Assembly: GCA_964418695.1 (NCBI GenBank)
Contig: CAYQMN010000007.1
Coordinates: forward strand, 83,064-147,063
Reading direction: 5' to 3'
Length of the DNA: 64,000 nt
Origin: Prado023 sp964418695
Lineage (GTDB): Bacteria > Actinomycetota > Actinomycetes > S36-B12 > CAIYMF01
A program made the translations under genes and the position numbers. This document shows positions 8,326 to 18,370 of the stretch, one piece after another. How positions within the stretch are numbered: the stretch's first letter is position 1; the number at the start of each line of letters is the position of its first letter. Under the pieces are notes generated by a model. That model had not been told where the DNA came from. It searched no databases and saw only the letters and a program-made list of their open reading frames with translations.

Positions 8326-9785
8326 AGGCGGTCCAGGGCGCCGGTCAGGACCGAGCGCAGGATCTCGCCGATCTCCTCGAACTCCTGTTGGCCGATGATG
8401 AGCGGCGGGGCGAGCTGGATGACCGGGTCGCCGCGGTCGTCGGCCCGGCAGTACAGGCCCGACTCGAACAGCGCCTTGGACAGATAGCCGCGCAGCAGCC
8501 GCTCGGACTCCTCGTCGGTGAACGTCTCCTTGGTCGCCTTGTCCTTGACCAGCTCGATGCCGTAGAAGTACCCGGCGCCGCGCACGTCGCCCACGATCGG
8601 CAGGTCGCGCAGCCCCTCCAGGACGGCCCGGAACGCACCCTCGTTGGTCCGCACGTGCTCCAGCAGCCCCTCCCGCTCGAAGATGTCCAGGTTCGCCAGC
8701 GCCACCGCGCACGACACCGGATGCCCGCCCCAGGTGTACCCGTGCATGAACATGCCCGCTCCGGTGCGGAACGGCTCGAACAGCCGGTCGTGCACGATCA
8801 TCGCGCCGAGCGGGGAGTACCCCGACGTCAGGCCCTTGGCGCACGTGATGATATCGGGCTGCACGCCGTACCGGCTCATCGCGAACCAGTCGCCGATCCG
8901 GCCCATCGCGCAGATCGTCTCGTCGGCGACCATGAGCACGCCGTACTCGTCGCAGATCTCGCGGACCCGCTCGAGGTAGCCCGGCGGTGGCGGGAAGCAG
9001 CCGCCCGCGTTCTGCACCGGCTCGACGAACACCGCGGCGACGGTGTCCGCCCCCTCCAGCTCGATCGCCTCGGCGATCCGGTCGGCGGCCCACCGGCCGA
9101 ACGCGACCAGGTCGTCGGCGTGCTCGGTGGCCCGGTAGAAGTTGGTGTTGGGCACATGCAGCGCCCCGGGCACCAGCGGCTCGAACGGCGCCCGCAGCTC
9201 AGGCAGCCCGGTGATGCTCAGCGCCCCGGCCGAGGTGCCGTGGTAGGCGATCGCCCGGCTGATGACCTTCGTGCGCCCAGGCTGCCCGGTCAGCTTGAAG
9301 TACTGCTTGGCCAGCTTCCACGCCGACTCGACCGCCTCGCCGCCGCCGGTGGTGAAGAACACCCGGTTGAGGTCGGGCGGCGCGAGTCCGGCCAGCCGCT
9401 CGGCCAGCTCCACCGCCCGCGGATGGGCCGCAGACCACAGCGGGAAGTAGGCCAGCGTCTCGGCCTGCCGGGCGGCAGCCGCGGCCAGCGCGTGCCGGCC
9501 ATGGCCCACCTGCACGACGAACAGGCCGGACAGTCCGTCCAGGTAGCTGCGACCGCGGTCGTCCCAGATCCGCGCTCCCTCGCCGCGCACGATCATCGGG
9601 ATCCCACCGGGGTCGTCGCCGTACTGCCGCGTGAAGTGCATCCACAGGTGGTCGCGGGCCACGGCGGCCAGGTCGCGGGCGAGCGGCTCGCCGGCCCCGG
9701 CCGAACGAGGCGCGGGCAGCCGCGAGGTCGAGATGGTCGGCGAGGTCGAGGCAGTGGGCGCGGCCGTCTGCTTGCTGGCGCTCAT
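8322..9785 (-). CDS. Class III PLP-dependent aminotransferase (putrescine/omega-amino acid type)
   Basis: This 487-residue fold-type I aminotransferase transfers an omega-amino group from a diamine or omega-amino acid to pyruvate or 2-oxoglutarate. Visible landmarks are the substrate/cofactor motif FTTGGGEAVESAWKLAKQY, the PLP-contacting VFVEPVQNAGG, VADETICAMGR with the ring-binding Asp, and the Schiff-base lysine in CAKGLTSGYSPLG (about K317). This places it with SpuC/YgjG/beta-alanine:pyruvate transaminases. The first 30 residues are Ser/Thr/Pro-rich and outside the fold. The ATG overlaps the stop of the upstream Lrp gene by 4 nt. Divergent aldehyde dehydrogenase and nearby pot genes support diamine catabolism; the precise donor is not determined. 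Confidence 0.85.
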   Translation of the reverse strand: MSASKQTAAPTASTSPTISTSRLPAPRSAGAGEPLARDLAAVARDHLWMHFTRQYGDDPGGIPMIVRGEGARIWDDRGRSYLDGLSGLFVVQVGHGRHALAAAAARQAETLAYFPLWSAAHPRAVELAERLAGLAPPDLNRVFFTTGGGEAVESAWKLAKQYFKLTGQPGRTKVISRAIAYHGTSAGALSITGLPELRAPFEPLVPGALHVPNTNFYRATEHADDLVAFGRWAADRIAEAIELEGADTVAAVFVEPVQNAGGCFPPPPGYLERVREICDEYGVLMVADETICAMGRIGDWFAMSRYGVQPDIITCAKGLTSGYSPLGAMIVHDRLFEPFRTGAGMFMHGYTWGGHPVSCAVALANLDIFEREGLLEHVRTNEGAFRAVLEGLRDLPIVGDVRGAGYFYGIELVKDKATKETFTDEESERLLRGYLSKALFESGLYCRADDRGDPVIQLAPPLIIGQQEFEEIGEILRSVLTGALDRL

Positions 9786-10258
9786 CGGGTCCCCCAGGTG
9801 TAGCTCTGCTTGCGCAGCTTCAGGTAGACGAAGGCCTCGGTGCTGCGCACGCCGGGGATCGTGCGGATGCGGTCGTTGATGACCGTGAGCAGGTGCTCGT
9901 CGTCCTCGCAGACCACCTCGACCAGGACGTCGAAGCCGCCGGCGGTCACCACGACGTAGTCGATCTCGGGCACTTCGGACAGCTGGTCGGCGACAGCAGC
10001 GATGTTGCCCTCGACCCGGATGCCGATGAGCGCCTCGCGGGAGAACCCGACCTGCATCGGGTCGGTGACCGCGACGATCTGGATGACCCCGGTGTCCACC
10101 AGCCGGGCGACTCGCTGGCGGACGGCCGACTCGGACAGGCCGACCGCCAGCCCGATGGAGGCATAGGGGCGCCGACCGTCCTGCTGCAGCTGCTCGATGA
10201 TCGCTCGGGAGATGTCGTCGAGGACCGGCGGGCGCACTCGGGCGGGACTGGTCGTCAT
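9782..10258 (-). CDS. Lrp/AsnC family transcriptional regulator
   Basis: A 158-residue protein with an N-terminal AsnC helix-turn-helix (LDDISRAIIEQLQQDGRRPYAS, then LSESAVRQRVARLVDTGVI) and a C-terminal RAM ligand-binding domain (VVVTAGGFDVLVEVVCEDDEHLL). Lrp-type proteins sense amino acids or related amines and form octamers on DNA. It is first in the amine-catabolic operon and divergent from an aldehyde dehydrogenase, so it probably controls both directions and responds to an amine or its product. The ATG at 10258 is chosen over an upstream GTG-type start because the HTH then begins at the usual distance. A GTG at 10294 would add 12 residues. Confidence 0.87.
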   Translation of the reverse strand: MTTSPARVRPPVLDDISRAIIEQLQQDGRRPYASIGLAVGLSESAVRQRVARLVDTGVIQIVAVTDPMQVGFSREALIGIRVEGNIAAVADQLSEVPEIDYVVVTAGGFDVLVEVVCEDDEHLLTVINDRIRTIPGVRSTEAFVYLKLRKQSYTWGTR

Positions 10259-10322
10259 GGGCCAATCGAACCGCACCGAGGAGTGGCGGAGCAAGGGAAA
10301 CGGCGGTTCAAGGCCGTGATCG

Positions 10323-10338
10323 ATGCGGAATGCCGCAT
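10323..10338. promoter_or_regulatory. Candidate operator palindrome in the lrp/aldehyde dehydrogenase divergent region
   Basis: ATGCGG-AATG-CCGCAT is a perfect inverted repeat with 6-bp arms in the 182-bp divergent intergenic region. Its position between the two start codons suits an operator for the Lrp protein encoded next door, although Lrp-family sites are usually more degenerate. Confidence 0.35.
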
Positions 10339-10440
10339 GAGAACTTCCGAGGGACGCGAGATCCGCGGCACTTCTCCCGCTGCGCCGCGCTCCTCTGCCA
10401 GACTGGCGGTCTCGTCCGCGTCCGTCGAGGAGGAACCCCC

Positions 10441-11883
10441 ATGTCCGGTGTCATCACCAGCTTCGTCAACGGCGAGCACGTCGAGCCCGGCTCCGCGGAG
10501 CTGGCCGATCTGGTCGACCCGACCACCGGCGAGGTGTTCGCCCAGGTCGCGGTCGCTGGGGCGCAGGAGGTGGACCAGGCCTACCGAGCCGCTTCGGACG
10601 CGTTCGATTCCTGGCGGCAGACCACCCCATCCGAGCGCCAGGCGGCGCTGCTGAAGATGGCCGACCTCGTGGAGGCGCACGCCGAGGAGCTGGTCGCGCT
10701 GGAGAGCCGCAACACCGGCAAGCCGATCCCGGTCACCGCGGTCGAGGAGATCCCGCCGATGGTCGACCAGATCCGGTTCTTCGCCGGCGCCGCGCGCGTC
10801 CTGGAGGGCAAGGCGGCCGGCGAGTACATGAAGGGGTTCACGTCGTTCGTCCGCCGCGAGCCGGTGGGCGTGATCGGCCAGGTGACCCCGTGGAACTACC
10901 CGATGATGATGGCGGTCTGGAAGCTCGCCCCGGCGCTGGCCGCGGGCAACACGGTCGTGCTCAAGCCCTCGGACACCACCCCGGTGACCACCGTGCGGAT
11001 GGCCGAGCTGTTCGCCGACGTGCTGCCGCCCGGCGTCCTGAACGTGGTGACCGGGGACCGCTCGACCGGCGCGCTCATGGTCGCCCACGAGCGCCCCGAC
11101 ATGGTCTCGATCACCGGCTCGGTGCGCGCCGGCATGGCGGTGGCGGGCAGCGCCGCGACCGACGTCAAGCGGGTCCATCTGGAGCTGGGCGGCAAGGCCC
11201 CGGTCGTGGTGTTCGAGGACGCCGACATCGCCGCGGCCGCCGAGTGGCTGGCGGTGGCCGGCTACTTCAACGCGGGCCAGGACTGCACGGCGGCCACCCG
11301 GGTGCTGGTCGCCGAGGCGATCCACGACGACTTCGTCGCCGCGCTGGCCGAGCAGGCCCGCGCGACCGCCACGACCTACGCCGGCGGGCCGACCGACGAG
11401 GACGCCCTGGTGCCACCGCTGAACAACGCCGGCCAGCTCGCCAAGGTCCTGGGGTTCCTGGACCGGCTGCCCGAGCACGCCCAGGTCGTGGCCGGGGGCG
11501 ACCGGCCGGGGGAGCGCGGCTTCTACGTCAACCCGACCGTGGTGGCCGGGCTGCGTCAGGACGACGAGGCGATCCAGGACGAGATCTTCGGCCCGGTGAT
11601 GACCGTGCAGTCCTTCGACGACGAGGCGACCGCGCTGCGCTGGGCCAACGGCGTGCGCTACGGCCTGGCCTCCTCGGTGTGGACCAAGGACCTGGCCCGT
11701 GGCATGCGCATGGCCAAGCACCTGGACTTCGGCGCGGTGTGGATCAACACCCACATCCCGCTGGTCGCCGAGATGCCGCACGGCGGGTTCAAGCACTCCG
11801 GCTACGGCAAGGATCTGTCGATGTACGGGTTCGAGGACTACACCCGGATCAAGCACGTCATGGTCAGCCTCGACGAGGAGTGA
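10441..11883 (+). CDS. Aminobutyraldehyde-type dehydrogenase (ALDH superfamily)
   Basis: An NAD(P)-dependent aldehyde dehydrogenase of 480 residues. It has the oxyanion region VTPWNYP, the general base in ELGGKAP (about E248) and the nucleophile in GQDCTAATR (about C282). The GQDCTA context and the ending YTRIKHVM are typical of gamma-aminobutyraldehyde/betaine-aldehyde dehydrogenases (PatD, PuuC). It probably oxidises the aldehyde made by the divergent aminotransferase. The ATG is preceded by GAGGAGGAA at ideal spacing; earlier in-frame codons at 10330 onward have no ribosome binding site and overlap the putative operator. The substrate is inferred from context. Confidence 0.85.
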   Translation: MSGVITSFVNGEHVEPGSAELADLVDPTTGEVFAQVAVAGAQEVDQAYRAASDAFDSWRQTTPSERQAALLKMADLVEAHAEELVALESRNTGKPIPVTAVEEIPPMVDQIRFFAGAARVLEGKAAGEYMKGFTSFVRREPVGVIGQVTPWNYPMMMAVWKLAPALAAGNTVVLKPSDTTPVTTVRMAELFADVLPPGVLNVVTGDRSTGALMVAHERPDMVSITGSVRAGMAVAGSAATDVKRVHLELGGKAPVVVFEDADIAAAAEWLAVAGYFNAGQDCTAATRVLVAEAIHDDFVAALAEQARATATTYAGGPTDEDALVPPLNNAGQLAKVLGFLDRLPEHAQVVAGGDRPGERGFYVNPTVVAGLRQDDEAIQDEIFGPVMTVQSFDDEATALRWANGVRYGLASSVWTKDLARGMRMAKHLDFGAVWINTHIPLVAEMPHGGFKHSGYGKDLSMYGFEDYTRIKHVMVSLDEE

Positions 11884-11933
11884 GCCCGGTCTTGGCAGGC
11901 GTGCGACCCGGTCGCGCCGATACCGTTCGGCGC

Positions 11934-12938
11934 ATGACCACCGTCGCCATGTTTGACACCAAGAAGTACGACCGCGAGCACATCGGCGCTGCCATGCAGG
12001 CGACCGGGAAGCTGAACGTGAAGTTCCGCGAGTACCGGCTCAACCCGGAGACGGTCGAGACCGTGGCGGAGGGGACCGACGTGGTCTGCGTCTTCGTCAA
12101 CGACAAGGTCACCGCCGAGGTGCTCGCGGTGCTGGCCAGCAAGGGCGTGAAGATGGTCGCCCTGCGCTGTGCGGGCTTCAACGGCGTGGACCTGGATGCC
12201 GCCAAGCAGTACGGCATCACCGTGGCGCGGGTGCCCGCCTACTCGCCGTACGCGGTCGCCGAGCACGCCGTCACGCTCGCCATGGCCCTGAACCGCCGCA
12301 TCCCGCAGGCCAACCGGCGCGTGCGCGACATGAACTTCACCCTCGACGGGCTGGTCGGCTTCGACATGCACGGCAAGACCGTCGGCCTGATCGGCACCGG
12401 CAAGATCGGCAAGATCGCCGCGCAGATCTTCAAGGGCTACGGCACCGACGTCATCATGTGGGACCCCTACCCGGACCCGGCCTGGGCGCAGGCGCAGGGC
12501 CTGCGCTACACGACGCTGTCCGAGGTGGGCAAGACCTCCGACATCCTGTCCATCCACGTCCCGCTGTTCCCCGAGACCGAGCACCTCATCAATGAGCTGG
12601 TCATCCGCGAGCTCAAGCGCGGCGTCATCATCATCAACGTCAGCCGCGGCGCCCTGATCGACACCAAGGCGCTCATTCGCGGCCTGAAGTCCGGGCAGAT
12701 CGGCGGCGTCGGCCTGGACGTGTACGAGGAGGAGGAGGGCAAGTTCTTCGAGGACCTGTCCGACGAGGTCATGGAGGACGACGTCCTGGCCCGCCTGCTC
12801 ACGTTCCCCAACGTGCTGGTCACCGCCCACCAGGCGTTCCTCACCAAGGAGGCCCTGGACGAGATCGCCCGGGTCACCACCGAGAACGTGGTCGCGTTCG
12901 CCGACGGCACGCAGATCGACCCCTCGCGAGTCCTGTAG
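11934..12938 (+). CDS. D-2-hydroxyacid dehydrogenase (D-lactate dehydrogenase type)
   Basis: A Rossmann-fold NAD-dependent 2-hydroxyacid dehydrogenase of 334 residues, closest in layout to LdhA, which reduces pyruvate to D-lactate. Seen are the NAD loop VGLIGTGKIGKIAA, the catalytic Arg in INVSRGALID, the acidic GLDVYEEEEGKFFED segment and the catalytic His in VTAHQAFLT. The ATG is 7 nt after TACCGT, a TANNNT -10 box, indicating a leaderless mRNA independent of the upstream dehydrogenase 50 bp away. A strong terminator follows. If the neighbouring transaminase uses pyruvate, lactate metabolism would be linked, but that is speculative. Confidence 0.85.
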   Translation: MTTVAMFDTKKYDREHIGAAMQATGKLNVKFREYRLNPETVETVAEGTDVVCVFVNDKVTAEVLAVLASKGVKMVALRCAGFNGVDLDAAKQYGITVARVPAYSPYAVAEHAVTLAMALNRRIPQANRRVRDMNFTLDGLVGFDMHGKTVGLIGTGKIGKIAAQIFKGYGTDVIMWDPYPDPAWAQAQGLRYTTLSEVGKTSDILSIHVPLFPETEHLINELVIRELKRGVIIINVSRGALIDTKALIRGLKSGQIGGVGLDVYEEEEGKFFEDLSDEVMEDDVLARLLTFPNVLVTAHQAFLTKEALDEIARVTTENVVAFADGTQIDPSRVL

Positions 12939-12962
12939 GGCCGCGCGGGCCCACATGCGCAC

Positions 12963-12998
12963 GGACGGGATTCGGCCGCATATGGCCGAATCCCGTCC
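12963..12998. terminator. Bidirectional hairpin terminator
   Basis: A perfect 15-bp stem (arms 12963-12977 and 12984-12998) with a 6-nt loop GCATAT lies between the convergent D-2-hydroxyacid dehydrogenase and the membrane-anchored protein. It is followed by only a few T residues, as is usual for high-GC actinobacterial terminators. Confidence 0.85.
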
Positions 12999-13060
12999 TT
13001 GTGTGGCTGATCGGTGCCCGACCCGAGGTGGGCGTCAGGCGCCAGGCCTCGCCGCAGGGA

Positions 13061-14152
13061 TCAGAACGACCCGTCGCCCAGTGCGGCCAGGCCGGAGACG
13101 ATCGGCAGCAGGCGGACGAGATCCTCGTCCATGCTGACCGCGCCCGCGACATCCTCGAGCGCCGGCGTGGCGGCGAACTCCAGGGTCAGGTCGTCGGTGA
13201 CGATCTTGGTGAAGTGCCCGTCGGCGATGTAGAAGTCGACCGTCGCGGTCTGCTCGTCCTGATCCAGGCCCTTGTCGAGCTCGGTGCTCAGCTGGTCGCG
13301 CAGCTCCGGCAGCCCATCGGACAGGCCCGGGATCTCGTCGCCGGCCACCTCCGCGAAGTCGTCGAACGCGGCGACCACGTCGTCCAGGGCCTCGCGCAGG
13401 TCGTCCTCGAAGTCGGCCTGGACGCCGGCCAGGTCGACGTCCACGCGGTAGTGCTCGGAGCCCGCCGGCTGGTCTCCGGTCGCGACGGTGGTCACCGTCG
13501 CGTGCTCGGTGATGGCGTCGATCGCCGGGTCCTTCAGATCGCCGACGATGCCGGCGATCGAGGCGCCCAGCTGCGCGCCCGCATCGGTGAGGGCATCGGA
13601 GTCGGCCGCCGTGGAGGCGCCCTCCGTCAGCGCGGCGAGCACCTTCGAGTCCTGCGAGACGTCCACGCTCACCCAGTCGCCGCTGATCAGCGAGTCGACC
13701 GAGGAGAACCCGCCCAGCATCGGGCCGACGAAGGGATCGTCAGCCATCGCGCCGACCTCGTCCATGTCCACGCGCAGGTAGAGCCGCTGCTCGCCGGTGC
13801 GGACGACCGCCTCGACCGCGCCCTGCGGGGAATCGACGCTGACCTGCATGCCGGCATCCGTGTGGATCAGGGTGAGCGCGGAGTCCTTGTCGTCGGCGCT
13901 GGTGACCGTCACCGCCACCGGCTCCTCGGCCAGGTTCTCGAACGCCGACTCGATGGCCTGCGCCGGCTCCATCGCGTCGTTCGCCGCGGCGTAGACGCCG
14001 AAGCCTCCGACGACCAGACCGGCGGTGGCGACCCCCGCGGCCGTCACCTTCGTGACTCGACGCCGGTACCAGGGGGGCGTGGTGGCGCGCAGCGCATGGG
14101 GGCCGGGCTGGCCCTCGGGCAGTGCGGATTCGGGCAGCAGTGCGTCGGGCAT
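13061..14152 (-). CDS. Membrane-anchored extracytoplasmic protein of unknown function
   Basis: A 363-residue protein with a basic N-terminal stretch (PPWYRRRVTKVT), one hydrophobic segment at about residues 34-57 and a long acidic outside domain rich in Asp, Ala and Val. No enzyme motif is visible. The domain alternates short beta-like and helical segments (for example LYLRVDMDEVG, VDFYIADGHFTKIV), which recalls LppX/LprG-like or DUF-type lipid/ligand-binding shells, but there is no lipobox cysteine. The ATG at 14152 has a GGGGGGA ribosome binding site. A TATCAT -10 candidate lies at 14186-14191 on the same strand. The role is unknown; it separates the two amine-catabolic transcription units. 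Confidence 0.65.
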   Translation of the reverse strand: MPDALLPESALPEGQPGPHALRATTPPWYRRRVTKVTAAGVATAGLVVGGFGVYAAANDAMEPAQAIESAFENLAEEPVAVTVTSADDKDSALTLIHTDAGMQVSVDSPQGAVEAVVRTGEQRLYLRVDMDEVGAMADDPFVGPMLGGFSSVDSLISGDWVSVDVSQDSKVLAALTEGASTAADSDALTDAGAQLGASIAGIVGDLKDPAIDAITEHATVTTVATGDQPAGSEHYRVDVDLAGVQADFEDDLREALDDVVAAFDDFAEVAGDEIPGLSDGLPELRDQLSTELDKGLDQDEQTATVDFYIADGHFTKIVTDDLTLEFAATPALEDVAGAVSMDEDLVRLLPIVSGLAALGDGSF

Positions 14153-14367
14153 GGGTCCCCCCGGGTCGTGATTGAGTGTCCCACTATGATAATGGGGCTT
14201 CGAAGCACCCCTGGACCATCGAGCGACCGGCCCCTGTGCATGACCGCACACCGGGTGGCACCGTACGGCCGAGCCTGCCGGCGCCGCGAGCGGCCACGAG
14301 CCCGAGCCGCGCCCGGCTCGAACGGCCCGAACGGCCCGAGTGCCGGTCGCGGGCGGGGTCGGTGCGC

Positions 14368-14407
14368 TAGCGTGCCCACACACCCGGGATGCTCGGCTCG
14401 CCCGGGT
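14368..14407 (+). promoter_or_regulatory. Promoter -10 and 5' leader hairpin of the ALDH-pot operon
   Basis: A TAGCGT -10 box (14368-14373) is followed by a 7-bp inverted repeat ACCCGGG (14382-14388) / CCCGGGT (14401-14407). The hairpin would sit at the extreme 5' end of a roughly 60-nt leader that precedes the GTG at 14442. It could stabilise the transcript or act as an operator. No known riboswitch is recognisable. Confidence 0.35.
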
Positions 14408-14441
14408 CCCTTGACCACGTGACCCCGGCCAGGAGGGTGCG

Positions 14442-15931
<1,490 letters not shown>

Positions 15932-15935
<4 letters not shown>

Positions 15936-17134
15936 CCGAGCCCGGACCGATCCGAGGCATCCCGCGCCGGCGGGTGCTCCAGCTGGGGGCGGTGAGCAGC
16001 GCCGCGCTGGCCGCCGCCGCGTGCGGTGCCCGGCCTCCCCGTGGGGGCGGATCCACCGCCTCCGGGGCCGCCGAGACCCCGGCCAAGACCCAGCCCGACC
16101 AGTCGGCCACCGACAAGAGGCTGACCGTGTCCAACTGGGTCGCCTACATCGACGTCGACGACGACGGCAACCGGCCCACGGTCGACGCCTTCCGGGAGGC
16201 GACCGGGATCAAGGTCGACTACCGCGAGGACATCAACGACAACAACGAGTTCGATGCCAAGGTCCGCCCGCAGCTGGAGTCCGGCCAGGACATCGGCCGC
16301 GACATCGTCATCCTCACCGACTGGATGTGCGCGGAGTGGATCCGCAAGGGGTTCGCCGAGAAGTTCGACCGCGCGTGGGTGCCCAACGCCCGCCATCTGC
16401 TGCCCACCCTGCAGGACGTCACGTTCGACCCCGAGCGCGACCAGTCGCTGCCGTGGCAGGGCGGGTTCGCCGGCCTGGGCTACAACCGCGACCTGGTCAA
16501 GCAGCTGACCGGCAAGGACGAGCTGCGCACGGTCGCCGAGCTGTGGCAGCCCGAGCTCAAGGGCCGGGTCACGATCCTCTCGGAGATGCGCGACTCGGTC
16601 GGCGTGGTGATGCTGGCACAGGGCAACGACCCCTCGAACTTCACCGAGGACCAGTTCAACTCCGCCATCGCCGAGCTGCAGCAGCAGCTGGACGCCGGGC
16701 AGATCCGCCAGGTCTCGGGCAACGACTACCTGGCCGCGCTGGAGAGCAAGGACGTGGTCGCCGCGATCGGCTGGTCCGGCGACGTCGCCGCGCTCGGCGG
16801 GCCGTTCCGGTTCAACCTGCCGGAGTCCGGCGGGCTGATCTGGACCGACTCGATGATGATCCCGGCGATGGCCAAGCACAAGCGCAACGCCGAGCGGTGG
16901 ATGGACTGGTACTACGACCCCACGATCGCCGCCCAGGTGGCCGCGTACGTGCAGTACATCTGCCCGGTGGTCGGGGGCCAGGAGGCGATGAAGGACGTGG
17001 ACCCCTCGCTGGTCGACAACCCGCTGATCTTCCCGACCGACGAGTACCTGGCCAACGTGAAGGTCTTCATGACCCTGAGCGCCGCGGACCAGGTCAAGTA
17101 CGACCAGGCGTTCCAGACCCTCATCGGCAACTGA
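15932..17134 (+). CDS. potD: Polyamine ABC transporter substrate-binding lipoprotein (PotD-like)
   Basis: The first subunit of a PotDABC importer, 400 residues. The N-terminus has a twin-arginine-like IPRRRVLQLG followed by a hydrophobic stretch and a lipobox ending AAAAC at Cys31, so it is probably a Tat- or Sec-exported lipoprotein tethered outside the membrane. The mature part resembles PotD/PotF: LTVSNWVAYID at the start of the first lobe, LPWQGGFAGLGYN in the hinge and LIWTDSMMIPAMAKH in the second lobe. Spermidine/putrescine specificity is supported by the catabolic genes on both sides but not proven. Confidence 0.85.
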
Positions 17135-17148
17135 TCGCAGGAGGCCCG

Positions 17149-18366
17149 ATGTCCACCCCGCTCAAGCAGGTCGAGGATCTGCACCTGGTCCGGCTGACCA
17201 AGCGCTACGCCGACCTGGCCGCGGTCGACGACCTGTCCCTGACGATCCCGGCCGGCTCGTTCTTCGCGCTGCTCGGGCCCTCGGGCTGCGGCAAGACCAC
17301 GACCCTGCGGATGGTCGCCGGCCTGGAGATCCCCACCGAGGGCACGATCCGGGTCGGCGATGCCGACATCACGTCGCTGCGGCCGTACAGGCGCCCGGTG
17401 AACACGGTGTTCCAGTCCTACGCCCTGTTCCCGCACATGGACATCTTCGACAACGTCGCGTTCGGGCTGCGCCGGCGCGGCGAGAAGAACGTGGACGCCA
17501 AGGTCAAGGAGATGCTCGACCTGGTGGAGCTCGGGCCGATGGCCCGCCGGCGCCCGGCGCAGCTCTCGGGCGGCCAGCAGCAGCGGGTCGCGGTGGCCCG
17601 CGCGCTCATCAACCGCCCGGACGTGCTGCTGCTCGACGAGCCGCTGGGCGCCCTGGACCTCAAGCTGCGCCGCCAGATGCAGATCGAGCTCAAGCGCATC
17701 CAGACCGAGGTCGGGATCACCTTCGTGCACGTCACCCACGACCAGGAGGAGGCCATGACGATGGCCGACACCATCGCGGTGATGAACCAGGGTCGCATCG
17801 AGCAGATGGGCCACCCGCAGGAGATCTACGACACCCCGGTCACGGTGTTCGCCGCGAACTTCCTCGGCCAGTCGAACCTGGTCCCGGGCCGCGTCGTCGA
17901 GCGCGGCCAGCACGTGGCGATCGAGGCGTTCGGCCATCCCATCCGGGTGCCGCGGGAGCGGGTGAGCACCGACAGCGACCAGGTCATCGTCGGCGTGCGC
18001 CCGGAGAAGCTCAAGCTGCACCGGACCGCCGACGACATTCCCCCCGGGCAGAACCGGATGACCGGAGTCGTCACCGACGTCTCCTTCGTGGGCGTGTCCA
18101 CCCAGTACCTGGTCCTGGCCCCCTGGGGGCAGGAGCTGATCGTGTTCGAGCTGAACTCCAGCTCGGCCGACCGGCCGGTCCGGGGCGACACCGTGACGGT
18201 GTCCTGGGAGCCCGCGCACACGTTCGGGCTGGACGGTGGGGAGGACCTCAACGCCGGCATCAACCGCGACCTGCGGGAGGTCGGTGCGTACACCGCGGCC
18301 GACGTGGCCGCGGGCCTGGTGCCCACGACCGTCGTGCCCCCGGCAGCCGTGCCGGCGCAGGACTGA
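17149..18366 (+). CDS. potA: Polyamine ABC transporter ATP-binding protein (PotA-like)
   Basis: The ATPase subunit has 405 residues. It carries Walker A GPSGCGKTT, Q-loop VFQSYALFP, signature LSGGQQQRVAVARAL, Walker B LLLDEPLGALD and the switch His in HVTHDQEEAM. The C-terminal TOBE domain (from about residue 250: SNLVPGRVVE..., IVGVRPEKLKL) is the regulatory region typical of PotA/CysA/MalK ATPases. The last 40 residues are an Ala/Val/Pro-rich tail. The start has GGAGG 5 nt upstream and lies 14 nt after potD. It powers the two permeases encoded next. Confidence 0.9.
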   Translation: MSTPLKQVEDLHLVRLTKRYADLAAVDDLSLTIPAGSFFALLGPSGCGKTTTLRMVAGLEIPTEGTIRVGDADITSLRPYRRPVNTVFQSYALFPHMDIFDNVAFGLRRRGEKNVDAKVKEMLDLVELGPMARRRPAQLSGGQQQRVAVARALINRPDVLLLDEPLGALDLKLRRQMQIELKRIQTEVGITFVHVTHDQEEAMTMADTIAVMNQGRIEQMGHPQEIYDTPVTVFAANFLGQSNLVPGRVVERGQHVAIEAFGHPIRVPRERVSTDSDQVIVGVRPEKLKLHRTADDIPPGQNRMTGVVTDVSFVGVSTQYLVLAPWGQELIVFELNSSSADRPVRGDTVTVSWEPAHTFGLDGGEDLNAGINRDLREVGAYTAADVAAGLVPTTVVPPAAVPAQD

Positions 18367-18370
18367 CGCG

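Noticed and set aside
14185..14190. TATGAT on the plus strand as a promoter of the second aldehyde dehydrogenase operon
   Set aside because: It is about 250 bp upstream, and a TAGCGT box lies much closer to the gene; the same bases give TATCAT on the minus strand, which is better placed for the divergent gene.
14413..14424. E-box-like GACCACGTGACC near the aldehyde dehydrogenase start
   Set aside because: CACGTG is frequent in GC-rich DNA, and no cognate regulator family in bacteria makes this convincing.
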